Of a stretch of 64,000 bases of DNA, positions 51,279 to 58,413 are shown piece after piece; the first letter of the stretch is position 1, and every line of letters starts with the position of its first letter. The DNA is from Streptomyces sp. NRRL S-340 (GTDB lineage Bacteria; Actinomycetota; Actinomycetes; Streptomycetales; Streptomycetaceae). The translations under genes were made by a program, and so were the position numbers. Under the pieces are notes generated by a model that worked only from the letters and a program-made list of their open reading frames with translations, did no database searches and had not been told where the DNA came from. The stretch is from assembly GCF_000720185.1 (NCBI RefSeq), contig NZ_JOIY01000021.1:1-64000 (forward strand), in the 5' to 3' direction.

Positions 51279-53005
51279 TGGCCACCATGGACCGCGCGCC
51301 CTCGGTCATCCTCGGGCTGTGTTCCTTCACGCACGACTCCTCCGCTGCCCTGCTGGTAGACGGGGAGATGTTCGGCTTCGTGGAGGAGGAGCGCCTCTCT
51401 CAGCACAAGCACACCAAGGACTACCCCCGCCACGCCGTCGAGTGGCTGCTGAGCGAGGCCGGGCTCACCGCAGCCGACGTCGACGCCGTCGCCTACAACT
51501 TCCGGCCCGCCCACTACCTTGCCGAGTCGCCAGCGGCACTGCGCCTCGCACTGTCACCGACGACGCGCGACCGGGCGCTGCCGAGGGCGCGCGGCTTCGC
51601 CAAGGTGGCGCTGCGGACCCAGCTGCGCACCCGCGCCCTCGGCCAGCGGTTCCCCTCCTCCTGTGTCTTCCCCGTGCTGCACCACCGGGCCCACCAGCTG
51701 ACGGCCTTCGCCGCCTCAGGGTGGAACGAGTCCGCCGTGCTCATCGTGGACAGCCTCGGCGAGCGGCAGACCACCACCATCGCCCGTGGACACAACGCGC
51801 TCCACCCCTCCACGCGCACCCTGGAGGCGATCAACGACCCTGCCTCCCTGGGCTACGTGTACGGCGCGGTCACCGAGCACCTCGGGTGGCGCCGTGGTGA
51901 CGAGGAGGGCACCGTGATGGCGCTCGCCGCCCTCGGCGATCCGGAGCGGTTCCGCCACCTTTTTGCCCGGGCCGTGCGAACCACACCCACGGGCTTCTCG
52001 GTCGACCCCGCCTACTTCCCGCCGCGCGTGCTGACCTCGGGCTACCCGAGGACCTCTCGCCGCTTCATCGCCGAGACGTGCCCCGAGCGCCACCCGAGCG
52101 AGCCGATCGAAGACGTCCACCGGGATATGGCCGCCGCACTTCAAGAGCGCACCGAGCAGGTGATGCTGCATCTGGCCCACCGGGCGCGGACGATCACCGG
52201 ATCGCGTCGCCTCTGTGTCGGCGGTGGAGTCGCCACGAACTGCGTGAGCGTCGGGCGGATCATCGAGGCCGGAATTTTCGACGAAGTCTTCGTACCGCCC
52301 GCCCCGGGCGACGCCGGCACCGCGATCGGGGCCGCCATCGCCGTGCACACCGGCAGCCGCAGCCGGCGGCCTGTGTCCGGCGTCGCCCGGGCCTGCTATC
52401 TCGGCCCGTCGTACCAGCGCAAGACCCTTGACCTCACGCCGTGGCCCGGGCTCCAGCAGAAGACGCTGGGCGTGGAGTCCGCCGAGTTCCTCGCCGACCA
52501 GCTTGCCCACGGCATGATCGTCGGGCTGTTCCAGGGACGAGTCGAAGCCGGCCCTCGTGCCCTTGGGAATCGCTCGATCCTCGCCTCTCCATTGGAGCCC
52601 GGGGTCGTCGAGCGTCTGAACGCCACCGTGAAGTTCCGGGAGCCGTTCCGCCCATTCGCCCCCATGGTCCTGGCCGAACGCGCCGCGGAGTTCTTCACTC
52701 TCGGCCAAGAGGCGCCGTACATGTCGATGGCGTCCGGCGTGACCGACGAGGCGCGCGAGCGCGTGCCGGCCATCGTGCACGCCAACGGCACCTCCCGCCT
52801 CCAGACCGTCACCCGGTCGCAGAACGCGTTCATGCACGACGCGCTGAGCGCCTTCGCCCGCCGAACCGGGGTGCCGGTGCTGATCAACACCTCCCTCAAC
52901 GTCAAGGGCAAGCCGATCTGCGGGACGCCGGAGATGGCCCTGGACTGCCTGGCCAACTCCGGACTGGACGCCCTGCTGCTGGAAGGCAGGTGGATCACTA
53001 AGTGA
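51278..53005 (+). CDS. NodU/CmcH-family O-carbamoyltransferase
   Basis: A 575-residue carbamoyltransferase. The N-terminal Kae1-like domain has SVILGLCSFTHDSSAALL, EEERLSQHKH, the metal-binding HHRAHQLTAF and VLIVDSLGE; GGVATNCVSV and PPAPGDAGTAIGAA follow. The C-terminal YrdC-like domain carries LFQGRVEAGPRALGNRSILA. Such enzymes form carbamoyl-adenylate and pass the carbamoyl group to a hydroxyl on a sugar, antibiotic or modified base. ATG 51278 (one-base overlap) or GTG 51275 is the start. Next to the hydroxymethylase-like enzyme, the new hydroxymethyl group or a sugar hydroxyl is the plausible acceptor. Confidence 0.92.
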   Translation: MATMDRAPSVILGLCSFTHDSSAALLVDGEMFGFVEEERLSQHKHTKDYPRHAVEWLLSEAGLTAADVDAVAYNFRPAHYLAESPAALRLALSPTTRDRALPRARGFAKVALRTQLRTRALGQRFPSSCVFPVLHHRAHQLTAFAASGWNESAVLIVDSLGERQTTTIARGHNALHPSTRTLEAINDPASLGYVYGAVTEHLGWRRGDEEGTVMALAALGDPERFRHLFARAVRTTPTGFSVDPAYFPPRVLTSGYPRTSRRFIAETCPERHPSEPIEDVHRDMAAALQERTEQVMLHLAHRARTITGSRRLCVGGGVATNCVSVGRIIEAGIFDEVFVPPAPGDAGTAIGAAIAVHTGSRSRRPVSGVARACYLGPSYQRKTLDLTPWPGLQQKTLGVESAEFLADQLAHGMIVGLFQGRVEAGPRALGNRSILASPLEPGVVERLNATVKFREPFRPFAPMVLAERAAEFFTLGQEAPYMSMASGVTDEARERVPAIVHANGTSRLQTVTRSQNAFMHDALSAFARRTGVPVLINTSLNVKGKPICGTPEMALDCLANSGLDALLLEGRWITK

Positions 53006-54054
53006 AGATCGGATACAGCTTCTGGGGTTTCCTCGGCAACGGGATCACTGACACCCCGGACGGGGGCCGCAGCCACCGACGTCCCCTGATCGACGCCCTC
53101 CTCGGCCGCGGCCACGAGATCGTCTTCCTGCAGGCCGACCGCGACCTGATCGAGGCCGGCGACAACCTCGGCAACGCCTACGCCTTCCACAACGGCACCC
53201 CGGACGTCGACGTCCTCTTCCTGGAGTGGCGCTGGGCGATCGACGGGCGCAACACCACCCCGTGCGGCACCGAGGGGCACACCTGCGACCTGCACCGCCA
53301 GACACAGCTAGTCACCTGGTACACGGTTCGGCTCGGAACTCCAACCGTGATCTGGGATAAGGACCGCCAGCTCCGGCCGGACAGCGTGTGGCGGCGCATC
53401 CGCAAGACCACTGTGTGTGAGGCCGCTCTAGAGCCGACGCCGGGCGCCCACCGCCTGCTATTCCCTGTCGACGACCGTCTCCTCGACGAGGCGGATCCGA
53501 TCATGCTCGCCAAGAAGCCCCGGGACCTCGCCCTCGGGTACGTCGGGAACCAGTACGACCGCGACGAGCATTTCGACCGCTTCTTCGCGCCGGCCGCCAC
53601 CCGCTTCGATCACCTTGTCGGGGGCAAGTGGACCAAGACAGATCGCTGGCGGCACGTCCGGTTCCTCGGGAGGCTCCCCTTCGAGGCGGTCCACGCCGTG
53701 TACGGCAGGTCTCTGGCAACCGTGCTGATGCTGCCGGAGCGGTACGCCGTCGTCGGGCAGATGACGCAGCGGATCTTCGAGGCCGTCCTCGCCGGCTGCC
53801 TGCCGCTCACTCCTGCCGACATCCTGCACGCGGACCGCTTCGTGCCCAAGGATCTGATCGTCAGCTCGGGCAGCGAGGTGATCGAGCGGCTCGCCCACCT
53901 CCAGCGGATCGCCGGCACCCAGCAGCACGCGGACCTGATCGCGGCCTGCCTGGACCGCTTGGACCTCTTCCGCCTGAGTCGGCAGGTGGACGCGCTGGAA
54001 GCCGTCCTGGACATGGCCGCCTGCCCCGTAGATGTGGAATGGGGTGCGGCGTGA
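53002..54054 (+). CDS. glycosyltransferase (CgeB-like)
   Basis: A 350-residue GT-B-like protein. N-terminal: MKIGYSFWGFLGNG with GRSHRRPLIDALLGRGHEIVF; middle: PDVDVLFLEWRW and PTVIWDKDRQL; C-terminal donor region: ALGYVGNQYDRDEHF, VRFLGRLPFEAVHAVYGRS and MTQRIFEAVLAGCLPLTPAD, the E-x(7)-E-like motif region of family 1 enzymes. GTG 53002 overlaps the carbamoyltransferase stop (GTGA). The sugar donor is unknown; a truncated epimerase at the end of the operon suggests a dedicated nucleotide-sugar. Confidence 0.82.
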   Translation: MKIGYSFWGFLGNGITDTPDGGRSHRRPLIDALLGRGHEIVFLQADRDLIEAGDNLGNAYAFHNGTPDVDVLFLEWRWAIDGRNTTPCGTEGHTCDLHRQTQLVTWYTVRLGTPTVIWDKDRQLRPDSVWRRIRKTTVCEAALEPTPGAHRLLFPVDDRLLDEADPIMLAKKPRDLALGYVGNQYDRDEHFDRFFAPAATRFDHLVGGKWTKTDRWRHVRFLGRLPFEAVHAVYGRSLATVLMLPERYAVVGQMTQRIFEAVLAGCLPLTPADILHADRFVPKDLIVSSGSEVIERLAHLQRIAGTQQHADLIAACLDRLDLFRLSRQVDALEAVLDMAACPVDVEWGAA

Positions 54055-54150
54055 TGGAGCTGCCTTCCCAGGCCATGGCACCTGGATCATCCGAACGTGT
54101 CCGACCGGCCGGTCCGACCGGGCACCCGAGCGCGTCTACTCTGGAGCACC

Positions 54151-54663
54151 ATGAAGAAGGTCGCCATCGTCGGCTGCGGAGGCAGCGGCAAGTCCTACCT
54201 GGCACGCGAGCTGGGCAGGATCCTCGACGCCCCGGTCACGCACCTGGACGCCGCGTTCTACGACGACGCGTGGAACGCGCTGCCCATGGAAAAATTCGCC
54301 GCCCTGCAGCGGGACCTGGTGGCGCAGCCGAAGTGGGTGATCGACGGGAACTACAACTCCACCTTGCAGATCCGGCTCGAAGCCTGCGACACGGTGGTCC
54401 TCATGGACGTCTCGACCGTGGCCGCGCTGTACGGGATCTTCTCCCGCCAGATCCGGCACGGGGCAGGGCACAAGGGCAACGGGGTGCACAACCGCATTCA
54501 CTGGGGCGTGATCAAGTACGTGGCGACGTACCGCCGCAAGATGCGCCCGCGCGTCATGGCCAAGATCGAGGAATTCGCCTCGGGCCGTGCCGACGTGGTG
54601 CTGCTGCGCAACCGGCGACAGACGCACCGCTGGCTGCGCAAGGTCGCCGCAGAGCACCGCTGA
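54151..54663 (+). CDS. P-loop kinase, topology-modulation/FlaR-like
   Basis: A 170-residue P-loop NTPase of the adenylate-kinase-related FlaR/topology-modulation group. Walker A GCGGSGKS (residues 8-15); THLDAAFYDDAWNALP and WVIDGNYNST are the conserved substrate-side motifs of the group, and the lid Arg are in YRRKMRPR. Family members are small-molecule or nucleotide kinases of mostly unknown substrate. ATG 54151 has TGGAG upstream; the frame is open to 54097. It follows a 96-base gap, the only sizeable break in the operon, so an internal promoter is possible. Confidence 0.85.
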   Translation: MKKVAIVGCGGSGKSYLARELGRILDAPVTHLDAAFYDDAWNALPMEKFAALQRDLVAQPKWVIDGNYNSTLQIRLEACDTVVLMDVSTVAALYGIFSRQIRHGAGHKGNGVHNRIHWGVIKYVATYRRKMRPRVMAKIEEFASGRADVVLLRNRRQTHRWLRKVAAEHR

Positions 54664-54694
54664 GCGCTCCGCGCCTCCGAGGGGAGGGTGCGGC

Positions 54695-55540
54695 ATGAGT
54701 GGCGCCAACCCCTTCCTGGACCCCGCGCGGCAAGCGGAACTGTACGGGCACGCCTCTCGGCTGGCCGGCCGGTCCAATGCCCTGATGCGGGCGAAAACCT
54801 CCGGACGCCCGGTACCAGACACGATCGTGCGCCTGGTGCGCGCTCACCACCAGCAGGCAGACAAGCTCGGCTTGGTCTTGGACGTCGGCTGTGGTCGCGG
54901 TACGAGCAGTCTGGCCCTGGCCCAGCAACTCCGGCCGCAGCGCGTACTCGGTCTCGACGCGGCTCCTGCCCTGATCGAACAGGCCCTACACCGCGCTCAA
55001 CGGCTCCCCGACGTCCCAGTTAGCTTCCTCCTGGGCAACTTTCACCAGCTGCCGCTGCCTGCCCAGTCATTCGACGTTGCCGTCGCAGCCTTCTGCCTTT
55101 ACCACTCACTGCAGCCACAGACGGTGGTCGCGGAGATGAAGCGGGTGCTGGCTCCGGGAGGGCTGGCCGTGCTCGTCACGAAGGGGCTCGATAGCTACTG
55201 GGAGATGGACCAGCTGGTCGCTGCCGCTGGCCTCGACCCGCGGGCCGAGCAACACGAGAGCCTGTACATCTCGGCGCACAGCGGCAACCTCGCCGACCTG
55301 GCCGCCGCGTCACTCGACGTACTCGCTGTGGAGCACGAGGAACACAGGTTCACCTTCGACGGCCACGATCACGTGGCGGAGTACCTGGCCACCAACCCGA
55401 AGTACGACCTCGCCCCGGGCCTTTACGGCAGTCCGGGCGCGCTCGCGGCAACACTGCATGAGTTCCTGCCGGACCGGCCCCTCACCACCAAGTCCCTCGT
55501 CACCTTCGTAGTGGCCCAGTCAGGGGGAGAACGGTTGTGA
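54695..55540 (+). CDS. SAM-dependent class I methyltransferase
   Basis: A 281-residue methyltransferase. Motif I VLDVGCGRGT (61-70); post-I VLGLDAAPALIEQA; motif II/III SFDVAVAAFCLYHSLQP then LAPGGLAVLVTKG. It resembles UbiE/Methyltransf_11-type enzymes acting on small molecules. ATG 54695 has GGGGAGGG five bases upstream. Its stop overlaps the following APH-like gene (GTGA). It could methylate a sugar or base of the product. Confidence 0.9.
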   Translation: MSGANPFLDPARQAELYGHASRLAGRSNALMRAKTSGRPVPDTIVRLVRAHHQQADKLGLVLDVGCGRGTSSLALAQQLRPQRVLGLDAAPALIEQALHRAQRLPDVPVSFLLGNFHQLPLPAQSFDVAVAAFCLYHSLQPQTVVAEMKRVLAPGGLAVLVTKGLDSYWEMDQLVAAAGLDPRAEQHESLYISAHSGNLADLAAASLDVLAVEHEEHRFTFDGHDHVAEYLATNPKYDLAPGLYGSPGALAATLHEFLPDRPLTTKSLVTFVVAQSGGERL

Positions 55541-56298
55541 GCGTTCGCCAGTTCACCAAGCACTACGAGACCCCGGGCCGGGTGGCCTCGGCAGCCCGGC
55601 ATCACGCCTGGCTCGCCGAGCATGCACCGCCGTTGCGGCTGCCGGCGCTGACGGTGGTGGGGCCGACGAGCCTGACATACGAGCGGATCGACGGCCGTCC
55701 TGCCCGGACCGAGGACCTGCCGGCCCTGGCTGGTTTGCTGGGCGACGCCCACGGGGCCGCGTGGACCACCGATCTCCGGCCGGCCGCGCTCAACCGGCCC
55801 CACCGTTTCCGTGACGGCATCGCGTTCGGCGACTACATCGGTCCCCGGCAGGCTGCCCTGCGAAGAAGGCTGGAACACGGGTACCTGCCGGACCGCGCGG
55901 CCTTGCACGCATTGCTGACGCTGCTGGAGAAGACCGCCGAGGGGCCGACCGCCTTCTATAAGGACAGCAACCCGCGAAACTTCATCATCACCGAGGCCGG
56001 CGAGATCTACACGGTCGACACCGACGATCTGACGCTGGCGCCGATGGGTTACGACCTGGCGAAGCTGATCGCGACGCTGGTCCTGACGTACGGGCCTTTG
56101 CCGGCTCCAACCATTGACTCGGCGCTGCGCGCCTACAACGAGGCCGCCGTACGCCACGACCCCCGGCTTGGCATCACGGATCGCGAGCGGCTCGACGACT
56201 TCCTCGCGCTGCACGCCGTGCTGACCGCTCCTTACGCCGGGCGCAACGGCTACCGCTACCGCTGGTCGCCCCGACCCTGCCCCCAAGGATCCGCATGA
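55537..56298 (+). CDS. APH-fold phosphotransferase (divergent)
   Basis: A 253-residue small-molecule-kinase-like protein. The catalytic loop reads FYKDSNPRNFII (a Y-K-D version of H-x-D-x(4)-N) and IYTVDTDDLTLAP holds the Mg-binding Asp. The N-lobe is short and lacks a clear Lys strand. It is one of two APH-like genes in the operon, separated by a histidine phosphatase. It could phosphorylate the nascent product as a protected form, to be reversed by the phosphatase; that is inference. Confidence 0.72.
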   Translation: MSVRQFTKHYETPGRVASAARHHAWLAEHAPPLRLPALTVVGPTSLTYERIDGRPARTEDLPALAGLLGDAHGAAWTTDLRPAALNRPHRFRDGIAFGDYIGPRQAALRRRLEHGYLPDRAALHALLTLLEKTAEGPTAFYKDSNPRNFIITEAGEIYTVDTDDLTLAPMGYDLAKLIATLVLTYGPLPAPTIDSALRAYNEAAVRHDPRLGITDRERLDDFLALHAVLTAPYAGRNGYRYRWSPRPCPQGSA

Positions 56299-56951
56299 TC
56301 ACCACAGAACTCGTCTTCGTCCGCCATGGCGAAGCCCAGTGCAACGTCGACGGCCTGGTCGGCGGCCCGCGCACCTGCACCGGGCTGACCAACCGCGGGT
56401 ATGCCCAGACCGAACGGGTCGCGCTCCGCCTCGCCGCCGAGCACCGCGACAAGCCGTTCGGAGCGCTGTACGCCGGCCCGCGCCTCCGCCTGCGCCAGAC
56501 CGGCGAGATCATCAGCCAGGCCCTCAGCCTCCCCATGTCCACCGACGACCGCCTCGACGGTCCGCTCCACGGTGCCGCCGACGGCAGACCCTGGGCTGAG
56601 GTGAAAACTGCTGCCGACGGTGGGCCGCACGCCCACCCGGACAGGCCCTGGGCTGCTGGATCCGAGACGTGGAACGGCTATCTGGAGCGGGCCGGCCGCC
56701 TCCTACAGGAGCTCATCGACCATCACGAGGGTGAGCGCATCCTGTTCGCCGCGCACGGCGAGACCGTGATCGTCGCCCACACCCTGCTCCTGGGAATCCC
56801 GCTCGGATCTCCGGCCGGATTCACGGTCTCTCACGGGTCCATCACCCGGTGGCAACACCACCTCAACCGGCTTGGGCAGAGACGGTGGATGCTCGACCGC
56901 CACAACGACACCGAGCACCTGGCCGCGTTAGCGCAGGAGGCTGTCGCGTGA
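56295..56951 (+). CDS. histidine phosphatase (phosphoglycerate-mutase-like)
   Basis: A 218-residue histidine phosphatase. The phosphohistidine motif is LVFVRHGEAQCN (RHG near residue 11); LYAGPRLRLRQTGEII (second Arg) and ILFAAHGETVIVAH (second His) complete the active site. It would hydrolyse a phosphate ester. It overlaps both neighbours by four bases (ATGA and GTGA) and sits between two APH-like genes. Confidence 0.92.
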   Translation: MITTELVFVRHGEAQCNVDGLVGGPRTCTGLTNRGYAQTERVALRLAAEHRDKPFGALYAGPRLRLRQTGEIISQALSLPMSTDDRLDGPLHGAADGRPWAEVKTAADGGPHAHPDRPWAAGSETWNGYLERAGRLLQELIDHHEGERILFAAHGETVIVAHTLLLGIPLGSPAGFTVSHGSITRWQHHLNRLGQRRWMLDRHNDTEHLAALAQEAVA

Positions 56952-57784
56952 TCACGCTGTCCGATGATCCGCGCCTGAGCCTGGCACGCGGCGCGCTCGG
57001 AGCGGTCCGCATCGTGCACGATCCGACTCTCCCGTCCCGAGTCCTGCGTCTGGTCGACGTCGACGGCAATGAGTTCTTCGCCAAGCAGCACAGCGAACGC
57101 GACCGATACATCCGAGAACTCCATGCCTATCTCGCCTGGGGAGCTCACCTGATCGGGCACGTCCCCCGAGTGGTGGGCCGGCAGGACAGAACATGCACCC
57201 TGCTGCTCACCGCGGTGCGCGGCGTACGGGCGGATGCGGTCGCGCCCGGGTCGCCGGAGGAGGAACAGGCTCACTACGATGCCGGGCGCGTGCTGGGCAA
57301 GCTGCATCACGCCACCTCGGTACCGCGTACCGGCGCCATCGGCACGGAACTCGCCCAGCGGCTGCGCGACTGGATCGCCCGTGCAGACCGGGCCGGCCTC
57401 ATCTCCACGGCCGAACGCGACCGCATGGGCCACAGCGCGGACGTTCTGGCGAACACGCTCATGGACAGCGCGGTATGCCACCTCGACTACCAGCCTCGAA
57501 ACTGGCTCCTTGGGGACGCCTTCGGTATGTGCGACTTCGAGCACATGCGCCGGGACGCCCGCATCCGCGACTTCGCCCGGCTCGAATTCCGCCGTTGGCA
57601 GGCCGCCCCCTACCTCCGCACGGCCTTCTTCGCCGGATACGGAACGCCGCTGAACGACACCGAACAGCGACTGCTGGAGTCCTTCGGCGCGATCGAGGCC
57701 GTCACCGCCCTGGTCCGCGGACATGAGCAGGACGATCTCGCCCTCAGCACCCACGGCCGCACCGTTCTGGCCCGGCTCGCCTGA
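56948..57784 (+). CDS. aminoglycoside-phosphotransferase-family kinase
   Basis: A 278-residue APH-fold kinase: N-lobe with EFFAKQHSERDRYIRELHAY (Lys and the helix-C Glu), catalytic loop VCHLDYQPRNWLL (H-x-D-x(4)-N) and MCDFEHMRRDAR for the Mg-binding Asp. Homologues phosphorylate aminoglycosides, homoserine or other small molecules. GTG 56948 overlaps the phosphatase stop. It is the last intact gene of the operon. It may be a self-resistance or biosynthetic kinase; the sequence does not decide. Confidence 0.88.
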   Translation: MITLSDDPRLSLARGALGAVRIVHDPTLPSRVLRLVDVDGNEFFAKQHSERDRYIRELHAYLAWGAHLIGHVPRVVGRQDRTCTLLLTAVRGVRADAVAPGSPEEEQAHYDAGRVLGKLHHATSVPRTGAIGTELAQRLRDWIARADRAGLISTAERDRMGHSADVLANTLMDSAVCHLDYQPRNWLLGDAFGMCDFEHMRRDARIRDFARLEFRRWQAAPYLRTAFFAGYGTPLNDTEQRLLESFGAIEAVTALVRGHEQDDLALSTHGRTVLARLA

Positions 57785-57817
57785 ACCACACCCCTCCTCG
57801 GATTCCTGGAGAACTCC

Positions 57818-57925
57818 GTGTCACAGCACGCATCCCACCTGACCACCACGGTCCCCCGCCGGGCCGTGGTGACCGGCGCCGCCGGCTTTATCGGCTCCCA
57901 ACACAGGACTCGCTCATTGTCGTGA
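57818..57925 (+). pseudogene. truncated NAD-dependent epimerase, 5' end only
   Basis: GTG 57818, preceded by CTGGAGAA, starts a frame that reads RRAVVTGAAGFIGSQ, the Rossmann TGxxGFIG motif of sugar-nucleotide epimerases/dehydratases. After about 27 residues it runs out of homology and stops at 57923-57925. Only the first beta-alpha unit remains. The break coincides with a drop in GC and the start of a new minus-strand block, so the operon was cut here by acquired DNA. Confidence 0.75.
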
Positions 57926-58405
57926 TCCAAAATGAACCTGGAAACGACCGACGACCTCATTCGCGCTGGATTGGACGAGCGGTAACTGGACGGTACGGTT
58001 TGATCGAACCTTACTGATAACAGTCAGTGGGGGCTTACCCCTGGCCAAGACAGTACGCAGCTGGCGCTGGACAAGGTATTCAACACCCTCACGATGACTG
58101 GTTTCCAACGTCAGAAACTCATCCGCCTGCCCCATGTCAGCCCAAAAAATGATCAGATCATCCATGCGGCTCCAGGCTGAATCATCGAAATCATGAAGCC
58201 GCCGTCGGAAGGAAGACTTTTCAAGGGCACGACCCAGGTGGTCACCCCATCGGCCAAATATCCCATTACGCCCCACCGTCATCCCAATATAGGCGACCCC
58301 AACCTTCTTCGAATACCCGCAATATATGTACGCACGCGCCCGACAAAGCTGGGGACTTCCGACTATAGCGGCACCCCAAGCCTCTTCCTCCCCCGAAACC
58401 ATCAT
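57914..58405 (-). CDS. GIY-YIG-like nuclease candidate
   Basis: A 163-residue protein. YIYCGYSKKVGVAYIGMT (YIY at 26-28, YIG at 39-41) followed by GRWGDHLGRA (Arg52) and a later EGVEYLVQRQL Glu fits the GIY-YIG nuclease pattern, though with Cys in place of the usual Gly-Ile. GC content is clearly below that of the biosynthetic genes. It begins eight bases after the stop of the GHKL ATPase gene and is presumably its co-expressed partner. ATG 58405 or 58402 is the start. Its stop overlaps the truncated epimerase. Confidence 0.68.
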   Translation of the reverse strand: MMVSGEEEAWGAAIVGSPQLCRARAYIYCGYSKKVGVAYIGMTVGRNGIFGRWGDHLGRALEKSSFRRRLHDFDDSAWSRMDDLIIFWADMGQADEFLTLETSHREGVEYLVQRQLRTVLARGKPPLTVISKVRSNRTVQLPLVQSSANEVVGRFQVHFGSRQ

Positions 58406-58413
58406 TCAAGCGC

